This document shows positions 1 through 12,486 of a stretch of 64,000 nucleotides of DNA, piece after piece. The DNA is from Hyphomicrobium_A sp963759735. GTDB taxonomy: Bacteria; Pseudomonadota; Alphaproteobacteria; Rhizobiales; Hyphomicrobiaceae. The stretch lies in contig CAVXAF010000007.1 in the NCBI GenBank assembly GCA_963759735.1, positions 1,076,016 through 1,140,015 on the forward strand. Reading direction: 5' to 3'. The translations under genes were made by a program, and so were the position numbers. A model generated the notes under the pieces. That model made no database searches and had not been told where the DNA came from. It worked only from the letters and a program-made list of their open reading frames with translations. Position 1 is the stretch's first letter. The number at the start of each line of letters is the position of its first letter.

Positions 1-1242
1 GCCGTTCTCAGCAACATCGATCTGAAGGCCGGTCCCACCACCGCCAGCGGAAAAGTCGGCTTTGAGGAGCGCCAGGGCGCCCGGCCGCATGTCACGGCCG
101 ATCTGAAGATCTCCGGGCTGAATGTCGCCGAGTTGCCGCTCGGTGCCGACCTGCGGGCGGGCCGCGGCGCCAGCGCAGCCGTTCCCGCGCCCTCGCCGCT
201 GAGCATCGATGGTCCCGAGGCGGCGCCCGAGCCGGCCGAGCCCAATTCGATCGACGATCTGCTCGAGCGCCCCGGTCCGAGCGACTCTGGCCCGCAGGTG
301 AGAGGCTATACGCAGCGCGCCACCTGGAGTTCAGAGCCGATCGACATCAAGGCGCTGGGCCTCGCCGACGCCGATGCGCGGCTGGAATTGGCCAACGTCA
401 CGTACGGGCGTACGCGCATTGATGCGGCGAATGTCGTGCTCGGCCTCAAGGATCAGGTGGCGCGGCTGAAGCTAACGGACCTGCGGCTCTACGAGGGTAG
501 CGGCGAAGGTTCGATCACCCTCGATGCAACGACCAGCGAGGCGGCGTTCAGCTCCGACATTGCGTTGACGGGCATTGCAGCGGGGCCGCTGCTCCGCGAC
601 TCAGCGCAGCTCGACTGGCTGACCGGCAATGCCGACGTCGCTTGGAAGGTTAGCGGCCGCGGGTCGAGCGAAGCGGCGATCGTCAACTCGCTCAACGGCA
701 CTTCGCAAGTGGCGCTGAGGGACGGAGCCGTTGTCGGCTTCGATATCGGCGGCGCCATGCACGAGGTGTCGGAAGGCAGCATCCCGAGCTTTGAAAGCGA
801 TCCGGCCAAGCGGACGGATTTTCGCGCCCTGACCGGCACGTTCACGATTGCCAACGGCATCGCCACCAACAACGACTTGAAGCTCGACAGCCAGCATCTA
901 CACGCGTCCGGCGACGGCACGGTCGACTTGCCGCAGCGGACGCTCGACTACACGGTGCGTCCCAAGCTCGTCGCCAACATCGGCGGCGATGGCGGGGATG
1001 CCAGCGCCATCGGCATCGAGGTGCCCGTGCAGATCACAGGCTCCTGGGAGGATCCCTCATTGGCGCCCGATATCGCCGGCGCGATCAACAACCCGAACAC
1101 CGTCGACGCCGTGAAGCAGATCGGCAAGCAGCTCAAGGGCAAAGGCGCCGGCGAGATCGTCAAGGACCTGTTCGGCAAGAGCGAAGACGGCACGCCATCC
1201 AAGGCGGAGAAGCTGCTCGAAGGCCTGTTCGGAAAGGAATGA
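1..1242 (+). CDS. AsmA family protein, C-terminal part (5' truncated by window edge)
   Basis: The reading frame is open from the first base of the window and ends at TGA 1240-1242, so only the C-terminal ~413 residues are present. The sequence shows the repetitive beta-rich pattern of AsmA/AsmA-like C-terminal domains: short blocks such as 'LNGTSQVALRDGAVVGFDIGG' split around a GxDI core, then an 'LDYTVRPKLV' strand and 'GIEVPVQITGSWEDPSLAPD' near the end. AsmA relatives are large envelope proteins anchored in the inner membrane and bridging the periplasm. They are linked to outer-membrane assembly and phospholipid transport. A low-complexity Pro/Ala linker lies at about residues 50-95 of the visible part. 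The family is clear from the C-terminal pattern. The exact member cannot be told without the N-terminus. Confidence 0.75.
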   Translation, partial: AVLSNIDLKAGPTTASGKVGFEERQGARPHVTADLKISGLNVAELPLGADLRAGRGASAAVPAPSPLSIDGPEAAPEPAEPNSIDDLLERPGPSDSGPQVRGYTQRATWSSEPIDIKALGLADADARLELANVTYGRTRIDAANVVLGLKDQVARLKLTDLRLYEGSGEGSITLDATTSEAAFSSDIALTGIAAGPLLRDSAQLDWLTGNADVAWKVSGRGSSEAAIVNSLNGTSQVALRDGAVVGFDIGGAMHEVSEGSIPSFESDPAKRTDFRALTGTFTIANGIATNNDLKLDSQHLHASGDGTVDLPQRTLDYTVRPKLVANIGGDGGDASAIGIEVPVQITGSWEDPSLAPDIAGAINNPNTVDAVKQIGKQLKGKGAGEIVKDLFGKSEDGTPSKAEKLLEGLFGKE

Positions 1243-1338
1243 GCGGCAGCGCGTGGTCGTCGCAGAGTCGCCGCGTGACGCTGCGACGAGCCGCCACGAA
1301 GCTTCGCGACGGATCGTCGTCGGCGCGCTGGGGAATTA

Positions 1339-1364
1339 TTTGCCCCTCGGGGCAAAATTTTTCT
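1339..1364 (+). terminator. Rho-independent terminator after the AsmA-like gene
   Basis: A 7-bp stem, TTTGCCC/GGGCAAA, with a CTCG loop is followed by ATTTTTC. It lies about 100 bases beyond the AsmA-like stop codon and before the speD leader, so it separates the two transcription units. A run of ten G follows at 1371-1380 and is a likely place for base-call length error. Confidence 0.7.
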
Positions 1365-1387
1365 TGCGTAGGGGGGGGGGTGTGCCT

Positions 1388-1499
1388 CATATGACCCCTC
1401 TCCGTTCGTCCACCTGCCCTTAAGGTCGAGGTTTTCCAGAACCCCCAAGGTAAGGAGCGGACGGGTCACCTCTATCTGCTGGTTGGGGAGGGTCATATG
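1388..1499 (+). promoter_or_regulatory. speD leader: long-range stem sequestering RBS and start codon
   Basis: CATATGACCC (1388-1397) is perfectly complementary to GGGTCATATG (1490-1499). After a one-base bulge the pairing continues for five more pairs (1399-1403 with 1485-1489). The 3' arm contains the Shine-Dalgarno GGGGAGGG (1485-1492) and the ATG (1497-1499) proposed here for speD. If the RNA folds this way, ribosome access to speD is blocked, and roughly 80 internal bases could form a sensor or alternative fold. I do not recognise a known riboswitch class. A DNA operator is the alternative reading of the inverted repeat. Confidence 0.5.
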
Positions 1500-2058
1500 G
1501 CCTTTAATGACACCCTCTTCCAATTGGGGATGGACTTGAACTCGTTCAAGCACCGCCCAAGAGGAAGATCGTCGTGTTGCTGCGCCTGTAGTGCACGAAG
1601 ACAGGAAAGACTTCTTCATCGAGCGTGACGGGATTCGTTATGCCGGAACCCACCTTCTGGTGGATCTTTTCGGTGCCCGCCGCCTTGATGATCTCGAGCA
1701 CATTCAGTCGACGCTCAAGAGGTGCGTGGAAGTAGCCGGGGCAACCCTGCTGCATATCCATTTGCATCACTTCACGCCCAATGGTGGCGTGTCGGGCGTC
1801 GCCGTTCTTGCGGAGAATCACATCTCCATTCACAGCTGGCCCGAGGCCCACTACGCGGCTCTCGACGTCTTCATGTGTGGGGATGCGGATCCGCAAAAGT
1901 GCATCGAGGTACTGCGCGAGGCTTTCAGCGCCCGCGACGTCGTGGTGAAGACTCACCACCGCGGCACGGAGCTGGAAGACCGGAAGTGGCAGGCGGCACG
2001 CGCCAAGCAGGCGCCAGTCCGTTTGAAGGGCGTGAAGCGGTCCAAGCGCGCGGCTTAA
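1497..2058 (+). CDS. speD: S-adenosylmethionine decarboxylase proenzyme (SpeD), frameshifted near the N-terminus; pyruvoyl serine replaced by Asn
   Basis: SpeD makes decarboxylated AdoMet for spermidine synthesis after self-cleavage that turns a serine into the pyruvoyl cofactor. The body (1591-2058) has the prokaryotic family hallmarks: 'LLHIHLHHFTPNGGVSG', the proton-acceptor His and 'SWPE' of 'HISIHSWPE', and the donor Cys of 'DVFMCG'. The position of the cleaved serine (normally E-S-H) reads E-N-H, with codon AAT at 1816-1818. I place the start at ATG 1497, which has a strong SD. The peptide MAFNDTLFQLGMDLN in that frame, joined by a one-base shift at about 1537-1545 to RSSTAQEEDRRVAAPV and then VHEDRKDFF, gives a normal alphaproteobacterial N-terminus. 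Without the shift, only a GTG at 1591 with no clear RBS is available. Either the enzyme is inactive or modified, or AAT is a base-call error. The family assignment is firm. Confidence 0.85.
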
Positions 2059-2072
2059 CTCAGCCGCGCGTC

Positions 2073-2097
2073 CATGGCGAAGCATTGCTTCGCCATG
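2073..2097. repeat. Perfect 11-bp hairpin palindrome downstream of speD
   Basis: CATGGCGAAGC and its complement GCTTCGCCATG flank a three-base loop. No T-run follows on either strand, so this is not a classic intrinsic terminator. It may be a REP-like palindrome or a 3'-end stabilising hairpin for the speD transcript. Confidence 0.5.
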
Positions 2098-2215
2098 ACG
2101 TGGCCCTCCCCGCCTATCGGTCACGTTTCCGCCTTGTCCTTGGGCGACGCAGTGGCGACAATGCCACCGCGTCGCCCAGGATTCGGCGCGACCGTCACAG
2201 CGCAGGAGCGAAGAC

Positions 2216-3550
2216 GTGAATCGCGCCTTTATCGCCCTGGCACTTTCAGCCCTCCTGCTGATGCGGGCGCTGCCGGCTTGCGCGCAGGACCAAGGTCCCG
2301 GCGGCAGCTTCATCACGCCGTTTCCAAGCAATGACGTCTACCAAGTGCAAGTCGTCGGCGACTGGCTCGCCGAAGGCTTGTTGAGCGGGCTCGTCGAAGC
2401 CTTCACGGCCGGCCCGGGCGTCTCGATGTCGCGCAAGCGCTATGAACTCGCCGGCCTGATGCGCAACAGCGCGACCAGCGACCTCGCCGCGCTTGAGCAG
2501 ACCTTCGGCACCGATCCCAGTCACATCGCCATCGTCATGGTCGGCGCGCAGGATCGCTACAACGTCAACCGCCGGCGCGGCACCGACAACAATGATGAAT
2601 GGCGTGCCGAGTATGCCGCGCGCGTCGACCGCCTCATGAAGCTGCTCAAGAAGGGCAATCGCGCCGTCTACTGGGTCGGCCTCCCCAACATGCGTCGCTG
2701 GCAGGACAACGAACGCGCGCAGCGCATGAACGACGTCATCCGCGAGCGCGCCTATCTCAACGGTGTGCGCTACATCGATGCTTACGCAAGCTTTATCGAC
2801 GAGAGCGGCGGCTATAGTGACTGGGGTCCCGACGTCACCGGCAAGGTCCGCCGATTGCGCGATTCTGACGGCGTGCATTTCAATCAGGCCGGCTATCTGA
2901 AGCTGGCGCACTTCGTGGAGCGCGAGTTGAAGCGCGATATCGCTCAGGCGCGCACCGAGCGCTCGATCCCGCTGGCGGGCGATCCGGCCGAGCAATCGCG
3001 CGTCAATCCCGAAAAAGTGCGCCTGCGCGCCGAGACGGCACGTGCCGAGGAACAGGCGAAGGCTGTCAAGGGCGGCGGCGGCGGCGCCATGCCGGCGGCG
3101 AGCGCGACCGGCCCCGACGGCGCGCGCGACCAGAAGCTCGAGACCGGCAAGGTCGACATCCGCGTGGTCGGCGCGGAAGGCACCGAGCAGGTGATAACCG
3201 TCGATATCGTGCGGCCGGCCATCCCGGCCTCGGTGGTGGCGCTCGTCACCCGCAAGACGAGCACCGACAAGGCGGCGCAGATGGGCGATATGGTGGTCGA
3301 CCAGATTCCCGGCGGTCTGACGGTGATGAGCTCTATCGTGCCACCGCGCGGTGCCGATGGCAGCCGGCGGCGCATGTCGCCGACGCAGAGCCCGTATTTC
3401 CGCGTGCTGGAGAAGGGTGAGCGGTTGCCGTCCAAGCCGGGGCGCGCCGACGACTTCACCTGGCCGCGACCGCAGTTTACCGCCGAGATGCGCGGCGAGC
3501 CGGCGCCGATGCCGCCGCCACGCACGACGGGCAGCGCCGCCGCGCGCTGA
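2216..3550 (+). CDS. Secreted SGNH/GDSL-type hydrolase, DUF459 family
   Basis: The 444-residue protein begins with a signal peptide (MNRAF, hydrophobic to about residue 20, cleavage near ACAQD), so it is periplasmic or secreted. The DUF459/SGNH fold is indicated by 'VVGDWLAEGL' (GDS-like block I), 'VMVGAQDRYNV' (block III), 'VYWVGLPNMRR', and the C-terminal catalytic pair in 'DSDGVHFNQAGY' (D..H). The Ser of block I is not obvious (GDW rather than GDS), which is common in DUF459. After about residue 240 there is an Ala/Glu-rich linker and a further ~150-residue region with a GGGG stretch and Pro-rich end that I cannot assign. The gene converges with gltD, leaving only 18 bases between the stops. 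The substrate is unknown. Relatives are thought to act on cell-envelope esters. Confidence 0.8.
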   Translation: MNRAFIALALSALLLMRALPACAQDQGPGGSFITPFPSNDVYQVQVVGDWLAEGLLSGLVEAFTAGPGVSMSRKRYELAGLMRNSATSDLAALEQTFGTDPSHIAIVMVGAQDRYNVNRRRGTDNNDEWRAEYAARVDRLMKLLKKGNRAVYWVGLPNMRRWQDNERAQRMNDVIRERAYLNGVRYIDAYASFIDESGGYSDWGPDVTGKVRRLRDSDGVHFNQAGYLKLAHFVERELKRDIAQARTERSIPLAGDPAEQSRVNPEKVRLRAETARAEEQAKAVKGGGGGAMPAASATGPDGARDQKLETGKVDIRVVGAEGTEQVITVDIVRPAIPASVVALVTRKTSTDKAAQMGDMVVDQIPGGLTVMSSIVPPRGADGSRRRMSPTQSPYFRVLEKGERLPSKPGRADDFTWPRPQFTAEMRGEPAPMPPPRTTGSAAAR

Positions 3551-3568
3551 GACGGGAAGCGCGCCGCG

Positions 3569-5014
3569 TCAGCGCGGCAGCGTGCTCTTGCCCATCAGGA
3601 ATTTGTCGATCGACTGGGCAGCCTGGCGCCCTTCGCGGATCGCCCACACGACGAGCGACTGGCCGCGGCGGATATCACCGGCGGCGAACACTTTTTTCTG
3701 CCCCGGCACCTTGTAGTCGCGCTCGTCGGCCTCGACGCCTTTGAAGCGGCCGCGCGCCACGACAGGCAGTCCCAGTTCCTTGACGATGTCGTCCTCGATC
3801 GGCCCGGAAAAGCCCATGGCGAATAAGATGAGGTCGGCCTCGAGCGTCGCGTCGGTGCCCGGCACCGGCTGCATTCTGGAATCCACCTGCACGTAATGCA
3901 GCTTCTTGACCTTGCCGCCCTCACCCGAGAAGCCGGTGGTCGATACCGAGTATTCGACCTTGGCGCCTTCCGCCTGGCTGGTGGAGACGCGCAGCTTCAG
4001 CGGCCAGTTGGGCCACGACAGCAGCTTGTTCTCCTTCTCGGGCGGCATCGGCATGATTTCGAGCTGCGTCACCGATTTGGCGCCCTGGCGGAACGAGGTT
4101 CCGATGCAGTCGGAACCGGTATCGCCGCCGCCGATGACGATGACGTGCTTACCCGTGGCGAGGATTTCCTTGGCATCGGTGATGGCCGGCGGCGTCTCGT
4201 CGGCGACGCGGCGGTTCTGCTGCGGCAGGAAATCCATGGCGTAGTGAATGCCGTCGAGGTCGCGCCCCGGCGAGGTGGCGAAAAAGTCGAACGGCTGTTC
4301 CGAGCCGCCGGCCATCAGCACCGCGTCGTAGCTGTCCTCCAGCTCCTTGGCGGTGATCGTCCTGCCGACGTGGACGTTGCAGTGGAACGTGACACCCTCC
4401 GCCTCCATCTGCTTGACGCGACGGTCGATGACGACCTTCTCCATCTTGAAGTCGGGGATGCCGTAACGCAGCAGCCCGCCCGGCTTGGCGTTCTTTTCGT
4501 AGACGTGCACGTCATGGCCGGCGCGCGCCAGTTGCTGCGCAGCGGCGAGCCCGGCCGGGCCTGAGCCGACGATGGCGATGCGCTTGCCCGTCTTGGTTTC
4601 GGACGGCTGCGGGGCCGCCCAGCCTTCCTCGATGGCGCGATCGGCGATGGCGCACTCGATGGTTTTGATGGCCACCGGCACGTCATCGATGTTGAGCGTG
4701 CAGGCCGCCTCGCACGGTGCCGGACAAACGCGCCCCGTCACCTCGGGGAAGTTATTGGTCGAGTGGAGGTTCTGCGCCGCCTGCTTCCAGTCGGAATGAA
4801 AGACGAGGTCGTTCCAGTCGGGGATCTGGTTGTTGACCGGGCAACCGGTGTGACAATAGGGAATGCCGCAGTCCATGCAGCGCGCTGCCTGGACCTTCGT
4901 GTCGGCTTCGCTCAGTGCCTGCACGAATTCGCGGTAGTGCTGGACGCGCTCGGCGACCGGAGCGTACTTGCGCTCGGCCCGCTTGAATTCGAGGAAGCCC
5001 GTAACCTTTCCCAT
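3569..5014 (-). CDS. gltD: Glutamate synthase (NADPH) small subunit
   Basis: The 481-residue beta subunit of GOGAT feeds electrons from NADPH to the large subunit for glutamate formation from glutamine and 2-oxoglutarate. N-terminal Cys motifs for [4Fe-4S] clusters are visible in 'ARCMDCGIPYCHTGCPVNN' and 'GRVCPAPCEAACTLNI'. An FAD-binding GxGxxG lies in 'IAIVGSGPAGLAAAQQLA', an NADPH-binding motif in 'VIVIGGGDTGSDCIG', and the C-terminal FAD contact in 'VFAAGDIRRGQSLVV'. Length is typical and the frame is intact. It follows gltB by 81 bases on the same strand, so the two are expected to be co-transcribed as gltBD. Confidence 0.96.
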   Translation of the reverse strand: MGKVTGFLEFKRAERKYAPVAERVQHYREFVQALSEADTKVQAARCMDCGIPYCHTGCPVNNQIPDWNDLVFHSDWKQAAQNLHSTNNFPEVTGRVCPAPCEAACTLNIDDVPVAIKTIECAIADRAIEEGWAAPQPSETKTGKRIAIVGSGPAGLAAAQQLARAGHDVHVYEKNAKPGGLLRYGIPDFKMEKVVIDRRVKQMEAEGVTFHCNVHVGRTITAKELEDSYDAVLMAGGSEQPFDFFATSPGRDLDGIHYAMDFLPQQNRRVADETPPAITDAKEILATGKHVIVIGGGDTGSDCIGTSFRQGAKSVTQLEIMPMPPEKENKLLSWPNWPLKLRVSTSQAEGAKVEYSVSTTGFSGEGGKVKKLHYVQVDSRMQPVPGTDATLEADLILFAMGFSGPIEDDIVKELGLPVVARGRFKGVEADERDYKVPGQKKVFAAGDIRRGQSLVVWAIREGRQAAQSIDKFLMGKSTLPR

Positions 5015-5095
5015 ACCCGTTCCCTATGCCCGGCGCCGAGCCGATGGCCCTTGCGTCGTTGCCTCAGCCATCATTTCACGGAGAGGCGAAAGTCA

Positions 5096-9824
<4,729 letters not shown>

Positions 9825-10251
9825 ACTGCGACCTCAGGGCGGGACGCTGCAGCGTTATTGCGCTCAGTTTCGATGCATCTTCGCACCGCGAAAGATCGAT
9901 GATCGACCTCGAGCGGCGTTAGTCAAGAACGTTAAGAACGGAGCGGAACTGTATCGCGGCGCGCCGCGGTGCGTCTTGGACCTGTCGGGTATTTCCGCAG
10001 GTTCGCCAAAGGGCCGCATCCTTACAACACCTCGCTCGGTCCCGCCGGTCATGGCAATGGCCAAGGCGCCGACTGGAGCGTCCCGGACCATGTTCCATAA
10101 AGGACAGGAGTACTGACCTTTCGCTGAGCTTCGCAGATTTCTGCGGCGCACACAAGCGTCAACCCGCACGCTTGGAAGGCTGGGCGCGCCAACAGGCGGC
10201 CGCCGCGGATGCGGCGACCGCCATGCACGTAGGCGCGGCCAAACTGGAGGC
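9825..10251. other. Intergenic region upstream of gltB, no gene seen
   Basis: About 430 bases separate the gltB start from the hsp20 stop, both genes being on the minus strand. Open frames here have no RBS, no recognisable protein pattern, and overlap one another. The region must hold the gltBD promoter, but I could not pick out a convincing -35/-10 pair or a sigma-54 motif. Confidence 0.5.
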
Positions 10252-10698
10252 TTAGGCAGTTGCCTCGATCTGTTTCGCGGGGCCCGAACCGATCGAAACC
10301 GTGCGCGGCTTCATCCGCTCGGGGAGATTGCGAACAAGGTCGATGTGCAGGAGGCCGTCATTGAAGTCGGCGCCCTTGACCTCGACGTGGTCGGCAAGCT
10401 GGAAGCGCCGCTCGAACGAGCGTGCGGCGATGCCACGGTGCAGGAACACACGCTCCTTGCCTTCGGGCTGCTTCTCGCCAGTGACGACCAAGGTCTGCTC
10501 TTTGACCTCGATCTTGAACTCGTCCTTGTTGAAACCGGCGACCGCCATGGTGATGCGGTACTGGTTATCGCCAAGGCGCTCGATGTTGTAGGGCGGGTAT
10601 CCGTCGGCATCGACGCCGCCGACGCTGTCCATCAGCTGAGCCAGACGATCAAAGCCGACGGTCGAACGGTAGAGGGGAGCAAAATCGAACTGTCGCAT
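10252..10698 (-). CDS. Small heat-shock protein, Hsp20/alpha-crystallin (IbpA type)
   Basis: The 148-residue ATP-independent chaperone holds unfolded proteins in large oligomers. It starts MRQFDFAPLYRSTVGFDRL, typical of class A rhizobial sHsps. The alpha-crystallin domain runs from about residue 35 ('PPYNIERLGDNQYRITMAVA') to about 125, with the conserved 'GEK' turn and 'LLHIDLVRNLPE' near its end. The C-terminal I/V-x-I/V tail is the 'VSI' region. I chose ATG 10698 because GGAGG stands just upstream. The longer open frame upstream has no sHsp sequence and coincides with the thermosensor leader. Expression is predicted to be heat-controlled at both levels: a sigma-32-like promoter and a ROSE element. 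Confidence 0.93.
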   Translation of the reverse strand: MRQFDFAPLYRSTVGFDRLAQLMDSVGGVDADGYPPYNIERLGDNQYRITMAVAGFNKDEFKIEVKEQTLVVTGEKQPEGKERVFLHRGIAARSFERRFQLADHVEVKGADFNDGLLHIDLVRNLPERMKPRTVSIGSGPAKQIEATA

Positions 10699-10792
10699 GA
10701 CATATCCTCCAAGGTTGAGCGACATGCAGTTCCGCCTGCCGCGAGCGGCCAGGCGGTCGTTACAAAGCGCACCCTTAAGACGGGCGTGCGCA
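10699..10792 (-). promoter_or_regulatory. ROSE-type RNA thermometer in the hsp20 5' UTR
   Basis: Just before the start codon the transcript reads AUGUCGCUC, a short loop, then GGAGGAUAU. This is the 3' hairpin of ROSE elements: the conserved U(U/C)GCU (here UCGCU) pairs imperfectly with the Shine-Dalgarno AGGA and keeps it closed at low temperature. ROSE elements are an established feature of rhizobial sHsp genes. The upstream part of the ~94-base leader is GC-rich and can fold, but I did not model it. Confidence 0.75.
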
Positions 10793-10798
10793 GCTGCG

Positions 10799-10827
10799 TA
10801 TTTAGGTGCCGGCCAAGCCCGTTCAAG
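10799..10827 (-). promoter_or_regulatory. RpoH (sigma-32)-like promoter of hsp20
   Basis: On the minus strand CTTG (10827-10824) is followed after 17 bases by CCTAAAT (10806-10800). This fits the alphaproteobacterial RpoH consensus CTTG-N17/18-CYTATNT with one mismatch. The expected start of transcription, near 10792, gives a leader of a length suited to a ROSE element. Confidence 0.55.
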
Positions 10828-10983
10828 CCTCCCGGTTGCCTTCTCGCAACTGCCGATCGGCGCCGCCAAGTTGCTTTCCTGCAACGACAAATTTTCGCCC
10901 CTTCAGCTCCGGTTCATGTAACCGCCAGCACCCTTGCGGCGTTCTTGAGAAGCTCTGCCAAATCCGGTTGTGAGGAGTTCCCA

Positions 10984-11421
10984 ATGCCAGCGTACGCCCG
11001 TCTCGCCGCGGCATCTGCGCTTGCCGCTTCGATCGCCTTCTTCGCCCTGCCGGCCACCGGCGCCGACCTCTACGAGCCCCCCTACGATGAATACGGCCAG
11101 GGTCCCCCGCCGCGGGATCGCTATGCCGACGTGCCGGAGGATTTCGAGCCGCCTTATCCGCCGGCCTACGCCGAGCGCGGCTGCATCCCGCGCGAAGAGG
11201 CTCGCGACCGCCTGCGTGCCGCCGGCTGGCGCGGTTTCCATGCCGTCCAGCCGCACGACAATGTGGTGCTCGTCAAGGCGAGCCGCCCGTCGGGTCGCAT
11301 GTTCGATTTGACCATCGACCGCTGCAGCGGCGAGGTGGTCGATGCCCGGCCGATCTATGGGCGCCGCTACGGCTCGTATGCCTTTGGCCCGCGCCGCGGC
11401 TGGGGACCGCCTCGCTACTGA
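10984..11421 (+). CDS. Small secreted protein with PepSY-like C-terminus, function unknown
   Basis: The protein has 145 residues with an N-terminal signal peptide (MPAYARLAAASALAASIAFF, cleavage near PATGA). A Tyr/Pro/Asp-rich stretch follows ('YEPPYDEYGQGPPPRDRYAD'). The second half, beginning 'GCIPREEARDRLRAAGWRGF' and continuing through 'VVLVKASRPSGRMFDLTIDR' to 'CSGEVVDARP', looks like a single PepSY-type domain as found in many small periplasmic proteins of Rhizobiales. The two Cys could form a disulfide. The start ATG has GAGG upstream. No reaction can be assigned. Its periplasmic location is inferred from the signal peptide. Confidence 0.75.
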   Translation: MPAYARLAAASALAASIAFFALPATGADLYEPPYDEYGQGPPPRDRYADVPEDFEPPYPPAYAERGCIPREEARDRLRAAGWRGFHAVQPHDNVVLVKASRPSGRMFDLTIDRCSGEVVDARPIYGRRYGSYAFGPRRGWGPPRY

Positions 11422-11510
11422 GACAGCGCACCAGTCCCCTTGCGGCATGGTCGCGGCTCTCCGCCACCTGTATGGTAGGCGGAGAGTTGGCCAACGCCTG
11501 AGGGGGCGCG

Positions 11511-12470
11511 ATGGAGCTGGTATCACTCGCCAAGAACCCGGTTCCCAGCGGTGGGACCGTCGGAGCTTTCAAGGGCTACGACGGCGCCGAGCTGCGCTTT
11601 GCGCGCTGGGATGCCACGCGCCTGCCCCGGCGCGGCACCGTCTGCCTGTTCGGTGGCCGCGCCGAATTCATCGAGAAATACTTCGAGGTCATCGCCGACC
11701 TGCGACGGCGCGGTTTTGCGGTCGCCACCATGGACTGGCGCGGCCAGGGCGGTTCCGAGCGCATGCTGGCCAACCCGCGCAAGGGGTATGTGCGCGGCTT
11801 CTGGGAGTACGACCGCGACCTCGTCCGCTTCATGAAGGACATCGTGCTGCCCGACTGCCCGCCGCCGTTTATCGGCCTGGGGCACTCGATGGGTGGCGCC
11901 ATCCTGCTGCGCAACGCGACCATGCCGGGCCTGTGGTTCGAGCGCATCATCCTGTCGGCGCCGATGATCGCCATCTCCGAGGCCTGCCTCGGCACCACCC
12001 AGTCCCGGGCGTCGGCCTACGCCGAGGTCGCATCGCTGGTGGGACTATCCACGGCCTATGTCGTCGGCGGCTCCGACGATCTCTATTCGAACCAGAAATT
12101 CGACGGCAACGTGCTCACCTCCGACCCGGAACGCTGGCAGCGAACCAAGGCGGTGCTCGACCTGGCGCCGGGGTTGGGCCTCGGCGCGCCGACCGTCAAC
12201 TGGCTGAAAGGCGCGCTGCGCTCCTGCCGCATGCTGGAAGCCCCGGACTTCGCCTCGCGCATCAACGTGCCGCTGCTGATGTTCGCCGCCAGCAACGATA
12301 CCGTCGTCTCGACGCGCGCGGTGGAAGACTTCGCCGTGCGCGCCAAGGTCTCCTCGTGCATCCTCATGCCCGGCTCCAAGCATGAAATCCTGCAGGAGAA
12401 CGACGCCGTGCGGACACGCTTCTGGGCGGCTTTCGACGCGTATTTGGGTGTCGAGGTGAAGGTCGCCTGA
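11511..12470 (+). CDS. Alpha/beta hydrolase, lysophospholipase/monoacylglycerol lipase type (PldB-like)
   Basis: The 319-residue protein has a serine-hydrolase triad: nucleophile in 'GLGHSMGGAI', acid in 'FAASNDTVV', and His in 'GSKHEILQEN'. The block 'FAVATMDWRGQGGSER' and the substrate-lid region match the monoglyceride lipase/PldB group that removes an acyl chain from lysophospholipids or monoacylglycerols. There is no signal peptide, so it acts in the cytosol or at the inner face of the membrane. The frame is intact and the start ATG is preceded by a GGGGGCG stretch. It converges with the HisN-type phosphatase, with 16 bases between the stops. The exact lipid substrate is not known. Confidence 0.85.
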   Translation: MELVSLAKNPVPSGGTVGAFKGYDGAELRFARWDATRLPRRGTVCLFGGRAEFIEKYFEVIADLRRRGFAVATMDWRGQGGSERMLANPRKGYVRGFWEYDRDLVRFMKDIVLPDCPPPFIGLGHSMGGAILLRNATMPGLWFERIILSAPMIAISEACLGTTQSRASAYAEVASLVGLSTAYVVGGSDDLYSNQKFDGNVLTSDPERWQRTKAVLDLAPGLGLGAPTVNWLKGALRSCRMLEAPDFASRINVPLLMFAASNDTVVSTRAVEDFAVRAKVSSCILMPGSKHEILQENDAVRTRFWAAFDAYLGVEVKVA

Positions 12471-12486
12471 GCCGACCGTGCGAGCT

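Noticed and set aside
10699..10890. 64-residue N-terminal extension of the Hsp20 protein
   Set aside because: This stretch coincides with the ROSE leader and RpoH-like promoter. The SD is placed for ATG 10698.
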